A stretch of 11,772 nt of DNA from Acidobacteriota bacterium (lineage in GTDB: Bacteria; Acidobacteriota; Terriglobia; Terriglobales; Acidobacteriaceae), in NCBI GenBank assembly GCA_021805955.1, contig JAJZDO010000897.1:1-11772 (forward strand), written 5' to 3'. The notes under the pieces were generated by a model. It had not been told where the DNA came from, made no database searches, and saw nothing but the letters and a program-made list of their open reading frames with translations. The translations under genes and the position numbers were made by a program. Below, piece by piece: positions 1 through 6,061 of the stretch. Positions within the stretch are counted from its first letter, which is position 1; every line of letters starts with the position of its first letter.

Positions 1-71
1 CGCCGCACCGCACGCAGCGGCCTTGGCAGGGCGAAGTCGCCAAAACGGACGCCCCCTCGGCGATTCACTAC
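1..71 (+). pseudogene. galT fragment (inverted duplicate of codons 37-59)
   Basis: These 71 bases match the reverse complement of 2248-2318, inside galT, at 70 of 71 positions. The only difference (GCC here, GCT in galT, an Ala codon) is synonymous. Identity stops abruptly after base 71: galT continues with Asp-Pro-Asn-Cys and this copy continues with Ser-Gly-Leu-Ser. The copy is in the galT reading frame and may extend left beyond the window. It could be a remnant of a second galT copy, a rearrangement scar, or an assembly chimera joining an inverted piece of galT to an unrelated gene. Confidence 0.8.
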
Positions 72-728
72 TCCGGCTTGAGCGTCCTGCTGATGACCGT
101 GTCCGCGGCGGCTTGCTATCTGTTGTTCAAGCCGCAGCAGCCCGAGCCGGCGCAACAGATGAATCTGGCGCTGAGCGGCGCAGCAAGGGCCAAGCAGGAC
201 CTGCCGCATCATCCAATTTTTGCCGCTGCCCTGGAGCGGATTCTTGTCGACATCCAGCCGCTGCGGTATCCGGAGTTGTTGCAGGACGCGCTGCCGGCCC
301 CTGAAATCGAGCGGCCGATTCCCACGGACACCGTCGAGAGCGCGAAGGTGGACCGCGGCCTGATCGACGCTGCGCGTGACCTTTTATTGCAGCGGACGTT
401 TGCACTGCCTTCTCTGCTCTCTTTCCAGTTTTTGACCGGCGAGATGACGCCCGCATCGGCCATGACGAAGGTGCTGTCCGCCCAGCAGGAGATGGAGCGG
501 AAACTAGAGGACATTCTGATCGACCGCTGGATGACCGGTGTCCGGCAGTCGCGGCACGGAAACGGCGAGGAAGCAGACCCCGAATGGCTCGACTACATGT
601 TTGCGTCTCCCATTCCGAATCCTGTGCATATGGAATGCGAAATCGCCGCCCATGAAAACCGGCCAGAGCAGCCAGGCTGGTTCCCGCCCTGCTGGCTGCA
701 TTACGTGCATGCCGTCGATATGCGTTAG
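3..728 (+). CDS. Hypothetical membrane-anchored protein, 5' end open at window edge and fused to a galT fragment
   Basis: I do not recognise this protein. The frame is open from the window edge to TAG at 726-728. Its first 23 codons (3-71) duplicate GalT residues Pro37-Tyr59. After the junction comes a hydrophobic segment (about codons 24-41, SGLSVLLMTVSAAACYLLF), consistent with a signal anchor or one membrane helix. A proline/glutamine-rich linker follows, then about 170 mostly helical, charged residues and a Trp/Pro-rich C-terminus with two Cys (MECE, PPCW). Codon use is GC-rich at third positions, and the opposite-strand frames here are Arg-rich shadows, so the plus frame is probably coding. 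Possible internal starts are TTG 78 and ATG 93; neither has a clear Shine-Dalgarno sequence, so the native N-terminus is probably missing or replaced. It converges on the DUF488 gene with 23 bp between stop codons. No function can be assigned. Confidence 0.6.
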   Translation, partial: PHRTQRPWQGEVAKTDAPSAIHYSGLSVLLMTVSAAACYLLFKPQQPEPAQQMNLALSGAARAKQDLPHHPIFAAALERILVDIQPLRYPELLQDALPAPEIERPIPTDTVESAKVDRGLIDAARDLLLQRTFALPSLLSFQFLTGEMTPASAMTKVLSAQQEMERKLEDILIDRWMTGVRQSRHGNGEEADPEWLDYMFASPIPNPVHMECEIAAHENRPEQPGWFPPCWLHYVHAVDMR

Positions 729-751
729 CACGCCGCGCACATCGCTCTCGC

Positions 752-1297
752 TTATTCTGTCCCTTGCGGACGAATCTCCTGCGTCTCCGGATACCAGATC
801 CGCGAGCCTTCGACGCGGGCAAATGGCGTGAGCGTGTGCGGTTTGCGATGCGACTTCCCTGCTGACGTGACGAAAATGTCTTCCACGGAATGTTCGTGGA
901 GAAGCAGGGCATCCCCAATCAGCGACCGATGGCAGCGCCATGGCACCGCCTCCGAACACATGATTGCCGTCGTCGGCGCGTCCAGAGACATGAGTTCCCT
1001 GAGCGCCTCCGCGAACGCCTCGGTCTGCATGTAGTCGGCGTATCCGCGAAAACTGAGGTTGCGCCATCCCGAATTGATGGAGTCCTTCTGCGCGTGGCGC
1101 AGGCCGCCCAGGGTCTGTATCCAGCGGTACTCGATGCCGGCTGAGCGCAGAGAAGCCGGCAACTCCTCGATGCCGAATTGCGGATTGTGCCGCGAGCGAG
1201 GAATGGTTCGCACGTCCGCCAGCAAGGCAACATGGTTGTCGCGCAAGGCTTGCAGGAAAACGTCAATCGGCAGCGTGGAATGGCCAATGGTCAGCAT
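752..1297 (-). CDS. DUF488 family protein
   Basis: This 181-residue protein matches the DUF488 family along its whole length. It has the N-terminal TIGHST motif (residues 3-8), LADVRTIPRSRHNPQF (26-41), LGGLR (63-67), GWRNLSFRGYADYMQT (77-92) and the signature CSEAVPWRCHR (114-124), with Cys114, Cys122 and His123. The family is small, probably cytosolic and of unsettled biochemical role; the conserved Cys/His/Arg cluster suggests a catalytic or metal site, which is inference. The start is ATG 1297 with a weak AGG about 9 nt upstream, and the stop is TAA at 752-754. It lies 41 bp downstream of galT on the same strand with no terminator between, so co-transcription is likely. Length is normal and nothing is missing. 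Confidence 0.9.
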   Translation of the reverse strand: MLTIGHSTLPIDVFLQALRDNHVALLADVRTIPRSRHNPQFGIEELPASLRSAGIEYRWIQTLGGLRHAQKDSINSGWRNLSFRGYADYMQTEAFAEALRELMSLDAPTTAIMCSEAVPWRCHRSLIGDALLLHEHSVEDIFVTSAGKSHRKPHTLTPFARVEGSRIWYPETQEIRPQGTE

Positions 1298-1338
1298 CGT
1301 GATAGACCTGCAGGCAGAATGTATTTCGCGCGACTCGT

Positions 1339-2424
1339 CTACCGCTGCAATGTGTAATGGAGGTCGCTCAGCACGCGCAATCTCTCCGCGGCGCTTTCCG
1401 GCGTAATGTCCCGCTGCGGCATGCCGAGCATTTCAAAACCGACCATAAATTTGCGCACGGTTGCCGACCGCAGCAGAGGTGGATAGAAGTGCGCGTGGAA
1501 ATGCCACTCCGGGTGAGGCTGGAAATCGGTGGGACTTGGGTGGAAGCCCATGGTGTAGGGAAAACCGATCTGAAACAGATTGTCGTAGCGCGTTGTCAGC
1601 CGCTTCAGAATGTCCGCGAGCGCGGCGTGTTGCGATCGGTCCATCTCCGGAAGCGAACCGACATGACGGCGGCTCAATACCAGCGTTTCAAACGGCCAGA
1701 CGGCCCAGAACGGCACCAGCGCGACGAATTCGTCGTTCTGGCAAACGATGCGTTGCGCGAGTTGCACTTCCCGCTGGAGATAGTCGCACAACAGGCAGGT
1801 TCCATGCGCGTCGCGATATTCCTGCTGGGCGATCCGCTCGATCCGCGGGCCGTCGGGAATATGTTCAGTGGCCCACACCTGGCAATGTGGATGCGGATTG
1901 CTGGCCCCCATCATCGCGCCGCGGTTTTCGAAGATCTGAACATAGCGGATTTCCTGCTGCTCGCCTAACTCCCTGGACTGCGCCGTCCATGCGTCCACCA
2001 CGCGTTCAATGTCCTGCGGCAGCATGCGGGCCAGCGTCAAATCATGATCGGGATGGAAGCAGATCACCCGGCAAACTCCGCGCTCGCTCTCGACCCGCAA
2101 TAGGTCGTCGTGCGGGGCATCCTGCAGCGAAGGCGTGTCCGGCAGCAGCGCCGCATAATCGTTGTTGAAGATGAATACGCCGTCGTACTGCGGATTTTGA
2201 TGCCCGCCGGCTCGCGTGTTGCCTGGGCACAAATAGCAATTTGGATCGTAGTGAATCGCCGAGGGAGCGTCCGTTTTGGCGACTTCGCCCTGCCAAGGCC
2301 GCTGCGTGCGGTGCGGCGACACCAGCACCCACTGACGGTTCAGCGGATTGAAGCGGCGATGCGGAACTTGAAGCCAGGTGGAGGGCGGCATAGGGAGATT
2401 CAGGGCCGAAAGGCCAACTTCCAT
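1339..2424 (-). CDS. galT: Galactose-1-phosphate uridylyltransferase (class I GalT)
   Basis: GalT transfers UMP from UDP-glucose to galactose-1-phosphate, giving UDP-galactose and glucose-1-phosphate in the cytosolic Leloir pathway. From ATG 2424 the protein is 361 residues, close to the usual 345-350. Visible landmarks are HRRFNPL (22-28), [12 protein letters not shown] (35-46), a CYLC zinc site (Cys63, Cys66), the HPDH segment with His127 as another likely ligand, and the active-site [10 protein letters not shown], with His180 as the UMP-accepting nucleophile, plus His178 and Gln182. Further on are [10 protein letters not shown], the C-terminal [22 protein letters not shown] block and AAERLR. 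An additional Cys210-X2-Cys213 pair is present. The frame extends upstream to TTG 2496, but that would overlap the candidate -35 box, so ATG 2424 is preferred; ATG 2391 (350 residues) is also possible. Neither has a strong Shine-Dalgarno sequence. It is probably the first gene of an operon with DUF488. Confidence 0.95.
   Translation of the reverse strand: MEVGLSALNLPMPPSTWLQVPHRRFNPLNRQWVLVSPHRTQRPWQGEVAKTDAPSAIHYDPNCYLCPGNTRAGGHQNPQYDGVFIFNNDYAALLPDTPSLQDAPHDDLLRVESERGVCRVICFHPDHDLTLARMLPQDIERVVDAWTAQSRELGEQQEIRYVQIFENRGAMMGASNPHPHCQVWATEHIPDGPRIERIAQQEYRDAHGTCLLCDYLQREVQLAQRIVCQNDEFVALVPFWAVWPFETLVLSRRHVGSLPEMDRSQHAALADILKRLTTRYDNLFQIGFPYTMGFHPSPTDFQPHPEWHFHAHFYPPLLRSATVRKFMVGFEMLGMPQRDITPESAAERLRVLSDLHYTLQR
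2248..2318 (-). repeat. Second arm of the 71-bp inverted repeat, inside galT
   Basis: This segment of the intact galT gene is the partner of window bases 1-71. It encodes the HRTQRPWQG motif region ahead of the Cys-X2-Cys zinc site. The surrounding galT frame is uninterrupted, so this is the native copy and the left-edge copy is the displaced one. Confidence 0.85.
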
Positions 2425-2466
2425 GCTAATCGAAGACCACCAGGATGGCTTCAAAAACGAACTTCT

Positions 2467-2496
2467 AGTGTAGTGTCTCTGAAGTTCATTCAACAA
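2467..2496 (-). promoter_or_regulatory. Candidate sigma70-type promoter for galT-DUF488
   Basis: On the minus strand, TTGTTG (2496-2491) and TACACT (2472-2467) are separated by 18 bp, resembling -35 and -10 boxes. Transcription would start near 2460, about 35 nt before ATG 2424. This is pattern matching only, using E. coli consensus in a distant phylum. Confidence 0.35.
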
Positions 2497-2542
2497 TTCG
2501 ATTCATGGAAGTGATACGAACAGCAGCACCCAGGGGCTAAAT

Positions 2543-2689
2543 AGGCTGCGGAAAAACTCAATTTCTCGGAAGGGGTAAAAAATGGATCGCGCCAGGATGC
2601 CCCAGGAACGATCCGTGAGGCTTGACTAATTGTTCTCCATCCCGCAAATTTCGTCCTTTCGCCATACATTTGGAGTTTTCCCGCAGCCT
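2543..2689. repeat. MITE/REP-like intergenic element with 17-bp terminal inverted repeats
   Basis: The left end AGGCTGCGGAAAAACTC (2543-2559) and right end GAGTTTTCCCGCAGCCT (2673-2689) are inverted repeats matching at 16 of 17 positions and enclosing 113 bp. The interior has no convincing gene; the minus-strand frame through it ends in a KLSFSAAY peptide encoded by the repeat itself. Small non-coding elements with such ends are typical of miniature inverted-repeat elements or extended REP-type repeats. I recall similar sequences between genes in acidobacterial genomes, but cannot verify this here. No target-site duplication is obvious. Confidence 0.55.
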
Positions 2690-2718
2690 GTAAAGCCCAT
2701 CTGTTTTGCGCCATTTAC

Positions 2719-2738
2719 GGCACGACTGAAGTCGTGCC
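2719..2738. repeat. Perfect 8-bp-stem hairpin (REP-like palindrome)
   Basis: GGCACGACTGAAGTCGTGCC forms a perfect 8-bp stem with a TGAA loop. It lies 29 bp to the right of the 147-bp inverted-repeat element and may belong to the same composite repeat. No T-run follows, so it is unlikely to be an intrinsic terminator. A REP-like or transposon-derived palindrome is the best reading. Confidence 0.55.
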
Positions 2739-2908
2739 CTGATACAAGGCCGAAAATCATTTCTTCAACGAATTTAAAAGACAGGACACTCGCGAAGAGA
2801 CGCCTGGACTACAACAAGCTGTTTCGTGACAAACGATGCAGTTTTCTGGCAACCCTAAATTTTTTACCCTGCATCCTAATTCCAAGCAACAAATCCCCCC
2901 ATATTTTG

Positions 2909-2935
2909 TACAATCTCAACCTACCCAGTCAGGAG
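2909..2935 (+). promoter_or_regulatory. -10-like box and ribosome binding site ahead of the TIGR03118 gene
   Basis: AGGAG at 2931-2935 lies 9 nt before ATG 2945 and decides that start over the upstream frame extension. TACAAT at 2909-2914 resembles a -10 box. If used, the leader would be very short (about 25 nt), and no good -35 box is found 16-18 bp upstream, so the promoter part is weak while the ribosome binding site is good. Confidence 0.5.
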
Positions 2936-2944
2936 TATCTTCCG

Positions 2945-4150
2945 ATGACGCACAAAATATCCAGCCGCAAGTTTGTCTACATGGCCGTGACAGTTGCTGT
3001 GACAGCAGCACTGTTTTCATCGCCACGAGCCAGCGCACAGCACAATGCCCAGCAGGCAGAAAATAAATATATGCAAGTCAACCTTGTTTCCAGCGGATAT
3101 GTTGCCGCAAAAGTGACCGATCCCAAGCTGATTAATCCATGGGGGATGGTAGCGGGGCCAACATCTCCAGTTTGGACTTCCAATCAGGGAACGAACACAT
3201 CCAACGTCTATTTCATAAGCAACGTAGAAGCGGGAACAGGCGCAAATTTCACGGTCGCTGTCCCAACCCAAATGGGTGGGCCGAACGGTCCGACTGGCAT
3301 CGTTTTCAGCACCTTCAGCGCTACCAGCAATGCTTTTGAAATTCCAAAAGCCATGGGAGGAATGGTCCCTTCCTTCTTTATTTTCGCCAATTTGAACGGC
3401 ACCATTTCCGGATGGAATCCTGGCAGCACCGGCGGTGCTGCCAACGCGGTGATAGCCGTCAACAACCATGATGCTGGAGCAGTCTATACGGGTCTGGCAT
3501 TGGCGACGGTTGGCTCCAAAACATATTTATACGCTGCCAACTTCACCCCGCAAGGTGGGGTGGAGGTATACGATACTTCCTTCAAACCTGCGGAAGACAT
3601 GATGTGGAGATCTTTCGACGCCGACCACGACCTGCCCGAATTGTCTCGTGGCATGATCTGGAGGCCATACAATATCGCGGATATCAACGGAATGATTTAC
3701 GTAGCCTACGCAGCCATGCCAGCGACAGGCGGTCTGGCCATTACGCATATGGGGCTCGGGGTGATCGCCGTCTTCACTCCACAAGGCAAACTGATGAAGG
3801 TTTTGGCAAAGGACGGCCAACTGGACGCGCCCTGGGGCATGGTCATGGCTCCCAACCAGTTTGGGAAATTCAGCAATGATCTCTTGGTTGGCAACTTTGG
3901 AAATGGCCGCATTCTTGCATTCCGCATTAGGCCCAACGATGAAGGCCAAGACGCAAACGCTAACGGGCACGATACGTTTGCCGGGCTGTTGCGCGATTCA
4001 AACCATAAGATTATCGAAAATGGTTTTTTGTGGACGCTGATGTTTGGCAATGGAGTACACGGCGCCGATTCAGACACACTCTACTTCACTACTGGCGGAT
4101 CGAACCAGGCGACCGATGGACTGCTGGGCGCCATTACTGCTGAAAAGTAG
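2945..4150 (+). CDS. Secreted TIGR03118 family protein
   Basis: The protein is 401 residues from ATG 2945. A Sec signal peptide is clear: basic MTHKISSRK, a hydrophobic core at residues 10-25, and probable cleavage after ASA (residue 31). The mature part carries the TIGR03118 landmarks in order: YMQVNLVSSG, TDPKLINPWGM, NLNGTISGWNPG, YAANFTPQGGVEVYD, PYNIADINGMIYVAYA, GVIAVFTPQGKLMKVL, APWGMVMAP, FSNDLLVGNFGNGRILAF, then GFLWTLMFGNG, TLYFTTGG and GLLGAI. The repeated Trp-Gly-Met and Gly-Asn-Phe-Gly blades suggest a beta-propeller-like fold; this is inference. No catalytic site or activity is established for the family, so I give no function beyond export. Third codon positions are less GC-rich than in galT or uvrC, hinting at a different codon-use history. 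It appears to be transcribed alone, with a terminator candidate downstream. Confidence 0.9.
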   Translation: MTHKISSRKFVYMAVTVAVTAALFSSPRASAQHNAQQAENKYMQVNLVSSGYVAAKVTDPKLINPWGMVAGPTSPVWTSNQGTNTSNVYFISNVEAGTGANFTVAVPTQMGGPNGPTGIVFSTFSATSNAFEIPKAMGGMVPSFFIFANLNGTISGWNPGSTGGAANAVIAVNNHDAGAVYTGLALATVGSKTYLYAANFTPQGGVEVYDTSFKPAEDMMWRSFDADHDLPELSRGMIWRPYNIADINGMIYVAYAAMPATGGLAITHMGLGVIAVFTPQGKLMKVLAKDGQLDAPWGMVMAPNQFGKFSNDLLVGNFGNGRILAFRIRPNDEGQDANANGHDTFAGLLRDSNHKIIENGFLWTLMFGNGVHGADSDTLYFTTGGSNQATDGLLGAITAEK

Positions 4151-4179
4151 GAACTTAACAGAAACTGACTCGACACACC

Positions 4180-4227
4180 AGGGCATCGTCACGGGCAGAT
4201 GATACCGATGAAGGTGCCCTTTCTTTT
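4180..4227 (+). terminator. Candidate terminator after the TIGR03118 gene
   Basis: AGGGCATC (4180-4187) pairs with GGTGCCCT (4213-4220), with one G-T wobble, and is followed directly by TTCTTTT (4221-4227). The 25-nt loop is long for an intrinsic terminator, which lowers confidence. It sits 29 bp after the stop codon, where a terminator is expected. Confidence 0.5.
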
Positions 4228-4260
4228 GCATTGAGAAACGCCCGGCCAATCCTGAGTTAA

Positions 4261-4890
4261 ATGGTTATGATGTTGGCTATGGCATTTGTACGTCTTCTTT
4301 ATGGAGCGCATGTTCTTGAGTTATACGATGCCTGGACTGCGCGCTGGCATGGTTCTCCGAATGCAGCGGAGTCGGAAGGGCCATTGGCTGCTGCCCTCGA
4401 AGGTCTGCATCGAGCCAACTTTGAACTGTGGCATGAGGAAGACAAGGCGCGCGACGTTCATGCCGCCGACGCAGCCATTGCCGCGGCCAAGCGCACCATC
4501 GATACGATCAATCAGCGCCGCAACGATCGGATGGAACGTTGCGATGCGCTTCTGCTGGAAGAATTGTCAGCGAAGAACCTGCCGAATCCGCAGGCGGAAC
4601 TGCATTCTGAAACGCCTGGACTCATGCTGGACCGGCTCTCCATCCTGACCTTGAAGCGGTATCACACGCTGGAAGAAATTGAACGAGCCTCCGCTCCCCT
4701 GGGTCATCGAGAACGCAATCTGCAACGACTCGCCATCCTGGAAGCGCAGCGCAACGACCTGGCAGGCTGCCTCGATCGCCTGTGGCAACGCGTTCTCAAC
4801 GGAGAGAGTCGATTCCAGATGTATCGTCAGCTCAAAATGTACAACGATCCCGATCTGAATCCGGTCCTCTACGATCAAGCGGTGACTTGA
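4261..4890 (+). CDS. DUF4254 domain-containing protein
   Basis: This 209-residue protein matches DUF4254. Visible family motifs are LHRANFELWHEEDKARD (about 49-65), AIAAAKRTIDTINQRRND (about 72-89) and the C-terminal-half block ETPGLMLDRLSILTLKRYH (about 117-135), followed by a helical region ending near SRFQMYRQLKMYNDPDLNPVLYD. It looks cytosolic and all-helical. The biochemical role is unknown. Relatives often sit near glycosyltransferase or lipopolysaccharide genes, but here the immediate neighbours are a secreted protein and a Pal-like lipoprotein. ATG 4261 follows an in-frame TAA directly; ATG 4267, 4270 and 4279 are alternatives and none has a strong Shine-Dalgarno sequence. The first 17 or so residues are hydrophobic and poorly family-like, so the true start may be one of the later ones. 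It converges on the Pal-like gene. Confidence 0.88.
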   Translation: MVMMLAMAFVRLLYGAHVLELYDAWTARWHGSPNAAESEGPLAAALEGLHRANFELWHEEDKARDVHAADAAIAAAKRTIDTINQRRNDRMERCDALLLEELSAKNLPNPQAELHSETPGLMLDRLSILTLKRYHTLEEIERASAPLGHRERNLQRLAILEAQRNDLAGCLDRLWQRVLNGESRFQMYRQLKMYNDPDLNPVLYDQAVT

Positions 4891-4933
4891 GAGCAAACAC
4901 GATCGCGGTCGCCAGAAAAGAGGATGCCAATAG

Positions 4934-4968
4934 AAAAAGCTGAGACCTGCCTTTGGAGCGGGTCTCAG
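4934..4968 (-). terminator. Intrinsic terminator of the Pal-like lipoprotein gene
   Basis: Bases 4940-4950 and 4958-4968 form an 11-bp stem (one G-T wobble) with a 7-nt loop. Read on the minus strand, the stem is followed by C and then five T (4938-4934), the classic intrinsic-terminator form. It starts 42 bp after the lipoprotein stop codon. On the plus strand the stem is followed only by GGTGTTTG, so use by the DUF4254 transcript is possible but less likely. Confidence 0.75.
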
Positions 4969-5010
4969 GGTGTTTGCTGAGGGAGGGAAAAAGAAAACAG
5001 GAGAGCGCGT

Positions 5011-5838
5011 CTACTGCGGTTGCGCGCTGGCCTGGCTGTCCGCAGGAGGATTTGCCTGCCCGGTCATGCCGGGGCTGGAATTCATCGTTCCCTGAGAACC
5101 GCCGGGTTGCGGCGATGCGGCGCCTTGCTGGGTATTGGCGTTGGGCGCGACATTCGACAGCAGTTGGATCTCCACGCGGCGATTTTTTGCCCGTCCGCTG
5201 GCGCTGCTGTTGCTGGCTACTTCGACATCTTTGCCGATTCCAATCAAATAGAACTTATGGGCTGGAACATTATATTTTTCGGCCAGATATTGAGCGACTG
5301 TCTCCGCCCGACGCTCGCTCAACTGATAGTTGTACTGCTTGTCTCCCGTCGAGTCTGTCCCGCCGGTGATTTCCAGAATGTAGGATTTCGTATTGCCCAG
5401 TTGAGCGGCAAAAGTATCCAGATTCTCCTTGTCCTGTTTTGTCAGCGCGGCTTTGTCGAACGCGAAATGCACATCGGTGTCCGCCACCTGATGGTATGTG
5501 TCGAGGTTGGCGACAATGCTCCCCAGCGTATCGGCATGATTCATTGCTTCCTGCGCAGACTGCTGTGCCTGCGTCGCGGCCTGGCCGGCAGCCAGGGCTT
5601 TCTGGTCGGCGGTTGTCGCGGCGGTTTGCGCCTGCTGAATTCCCTGGGTCGCGCGCGTATCAACGTCCTGCAAATTGCGATGATTGGCAGCGGTCTGATC
5701 TTCCAACTCATTGGTGTGCTGAATCAAAGGGGTGGTCTGGGTGCGAACATAATTCTTGGTCGCGCATCCCGCAGACATCAGCATGAAAACGGATGCACCT
5801 CCCACGAGAACCCACGTGCTTGCATGTTTGTTTCTCAT
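5011..5838 (-). CDS. OmpA/Pal-type peptidoglycan-associated lipoprotein
   Basis: This 275-residue outer-membrane lipoprotein probably anchors the envelope to peptidoglycan. The signal sequence ends in a permissive lipobox, MSAGC, with Cys25 as the lipidation site. Residues about 35-115 form an Ala/Gln-rich helical stretch, probably a coiled coil. The OmpA C-terminal domain covers about 118-228: VHFAFDKAALT, then TDSTGDKQYNYQLSERRAETV, KFYLIGIGKD and AKNRRVEIQL. Asp162 and Arg177 match the diaminopimelate-binding pair of OmpA-like domains; the usual GHTD is GGTD here. A 45-residue tail rich in Gln, Gly, Pro, Ser and Asn follows, longer than in typical Pal. ATG 5838 has GAGGAG 9 nt upstream. 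No tol genes are adjacent, so I do not name it pal. It is divergent from uvrC and has its own terminator. Confidence 0.9.
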   Translation of the reverse strand: MRNKHASTWVLVGGASVFMLMSAGCATKNYVRTQTTPLIQHTNELEDQTAANHRNLQDVDTRATQGIQQAQTAATTADQKALAAGQAATQAQQSAQEAMNHADTLGSIVANLDTYHQVADTDVHFAFDKAALTKQDKENLDTFAAQLGNTKSYILEITGGTDSTGDKQYNYQLSERRAETVAQYLAEKYNVPAHKFYLIGIGKDVEVASNSSASGRAKNRRVEIQLLSNVAPNANTQQGAASPQPGGSQGTMNSSPGMTGQANPPADSQASAQPQ

Positions 5839-5847
5839 CTTTTGTTG

Positions 5848-5853
5848 CTCCTC
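5848..5853 (-). promoter_or_regulatory. Ribosome binding site of the Pal-like gene
   Basis: GAGGAG on the minus strand, 9 nt before ATG 5838, is among the best Shine-Dalgarno matches in the window and fixes the start codon. Confidence 0.75.
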
Positions 5854-5893
5854 ATGACCATTCCATCGTGGCCGCCGTCTGGTCTAAAGACAA

Positions 5894-5922
5894 GTAATAG
5901 CAATTGATCAGCCAATCCTCAA
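5894..5922 (-). promoter_or_regulatory. Candidate promoter of the Pal-like gene
   Basis: On the minus strand TTGAGG (5922-5917) and TATTAC (5899-5894) are separated by 17 bp, each matching the sigma70 consensus at four of six positions. The implied leader is about 50 nt. An alternative A/T-rich box, TATAAC, lies further upstream (5943-5938) without a convincing -35. Confidence 0.3.
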
Positions 5923-6006
5923 TTGCCCCGCTATTTCGTTATATTTCATGCGTTTATGTAGTGTTCGCCTGCCAAAAAAGGTGAGGGACTGGCACTTTTT
6001 ACATAC

Positions 6007-6036
6007 TTGAAACTCCGATCCGCCTGCGCCTATACC
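6007..6036 (+). promoter_or_regulatory. Candidate uvrC promoter
   Basis: TTGAAA (6007-6012) and TATACC (6031-6036) are separated by 18 bp. The -35 box matches consensus at five of six positions and the -10 at four of six. Transcription would begin near 6043, leaving a leader of about 19 nt before ATG 6062. A perfect inverted repeat, CCCATC-TTG-GATGGG (6035-6049), overlaps the predicted start. I see no recognisable LexA box. Confidence 0.4.
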
Positions 6037-6061
6037 CATCTTGGATGGGCGTTAGACTGAA

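Larger units (their letters stand above)
2425..2944. other. 520-bp gene-free region between galT and the TIGR03118 gene
   Basis: This divergent intergenic region is unusually long for the window. It holds the galT promoter candidate (2467-2496), the 147-bp inverted-repeat element, the 2719-2738 hairpin, and an A/T-rich stretch (about 2755-2944) that should include the leader of the TIGR03118 gene. The plus frame is open from TTG 2630, but the segment before 2945 has no signal peptide or family similarity and crosses the repeat, so I do not treat it as coding. Confidence 0.7.

Noticed and set aside
127..918. Minus-strand frame of 263 codons opposite the hypothetical gene and the DUF488 end
   Set aside because: Arg/Ser/Ala-rich shadow translation without motifs; it overlaps the real genes on both sides.
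1357..2168. Two long plus-strand frames across galT
   Set aside because: Antisense shadows; galT is unambiguous on the minus strand.
2490..2714. Minus-strand 74-codon frame in the galT upstream region
   Set aside because: It is made mostly of the inverted-repeat element (KLSFSAAY peptide comes from the repeat end) and has no good start signal.
2630..2944. Upstream extension of the TIGR03118 frame from TTG 2630
   Set aside because: The AGGAG site and signal peptide at 2945 define the start; the extension runs through repeats and has no protein-like features.
5020..5907. Plus-strand frame of 295 codons opposite the Pal-like gene
   Set aside because: Shadow of a gene with a clear lipobox, OmpA domain, ribosome binding site and terminator.
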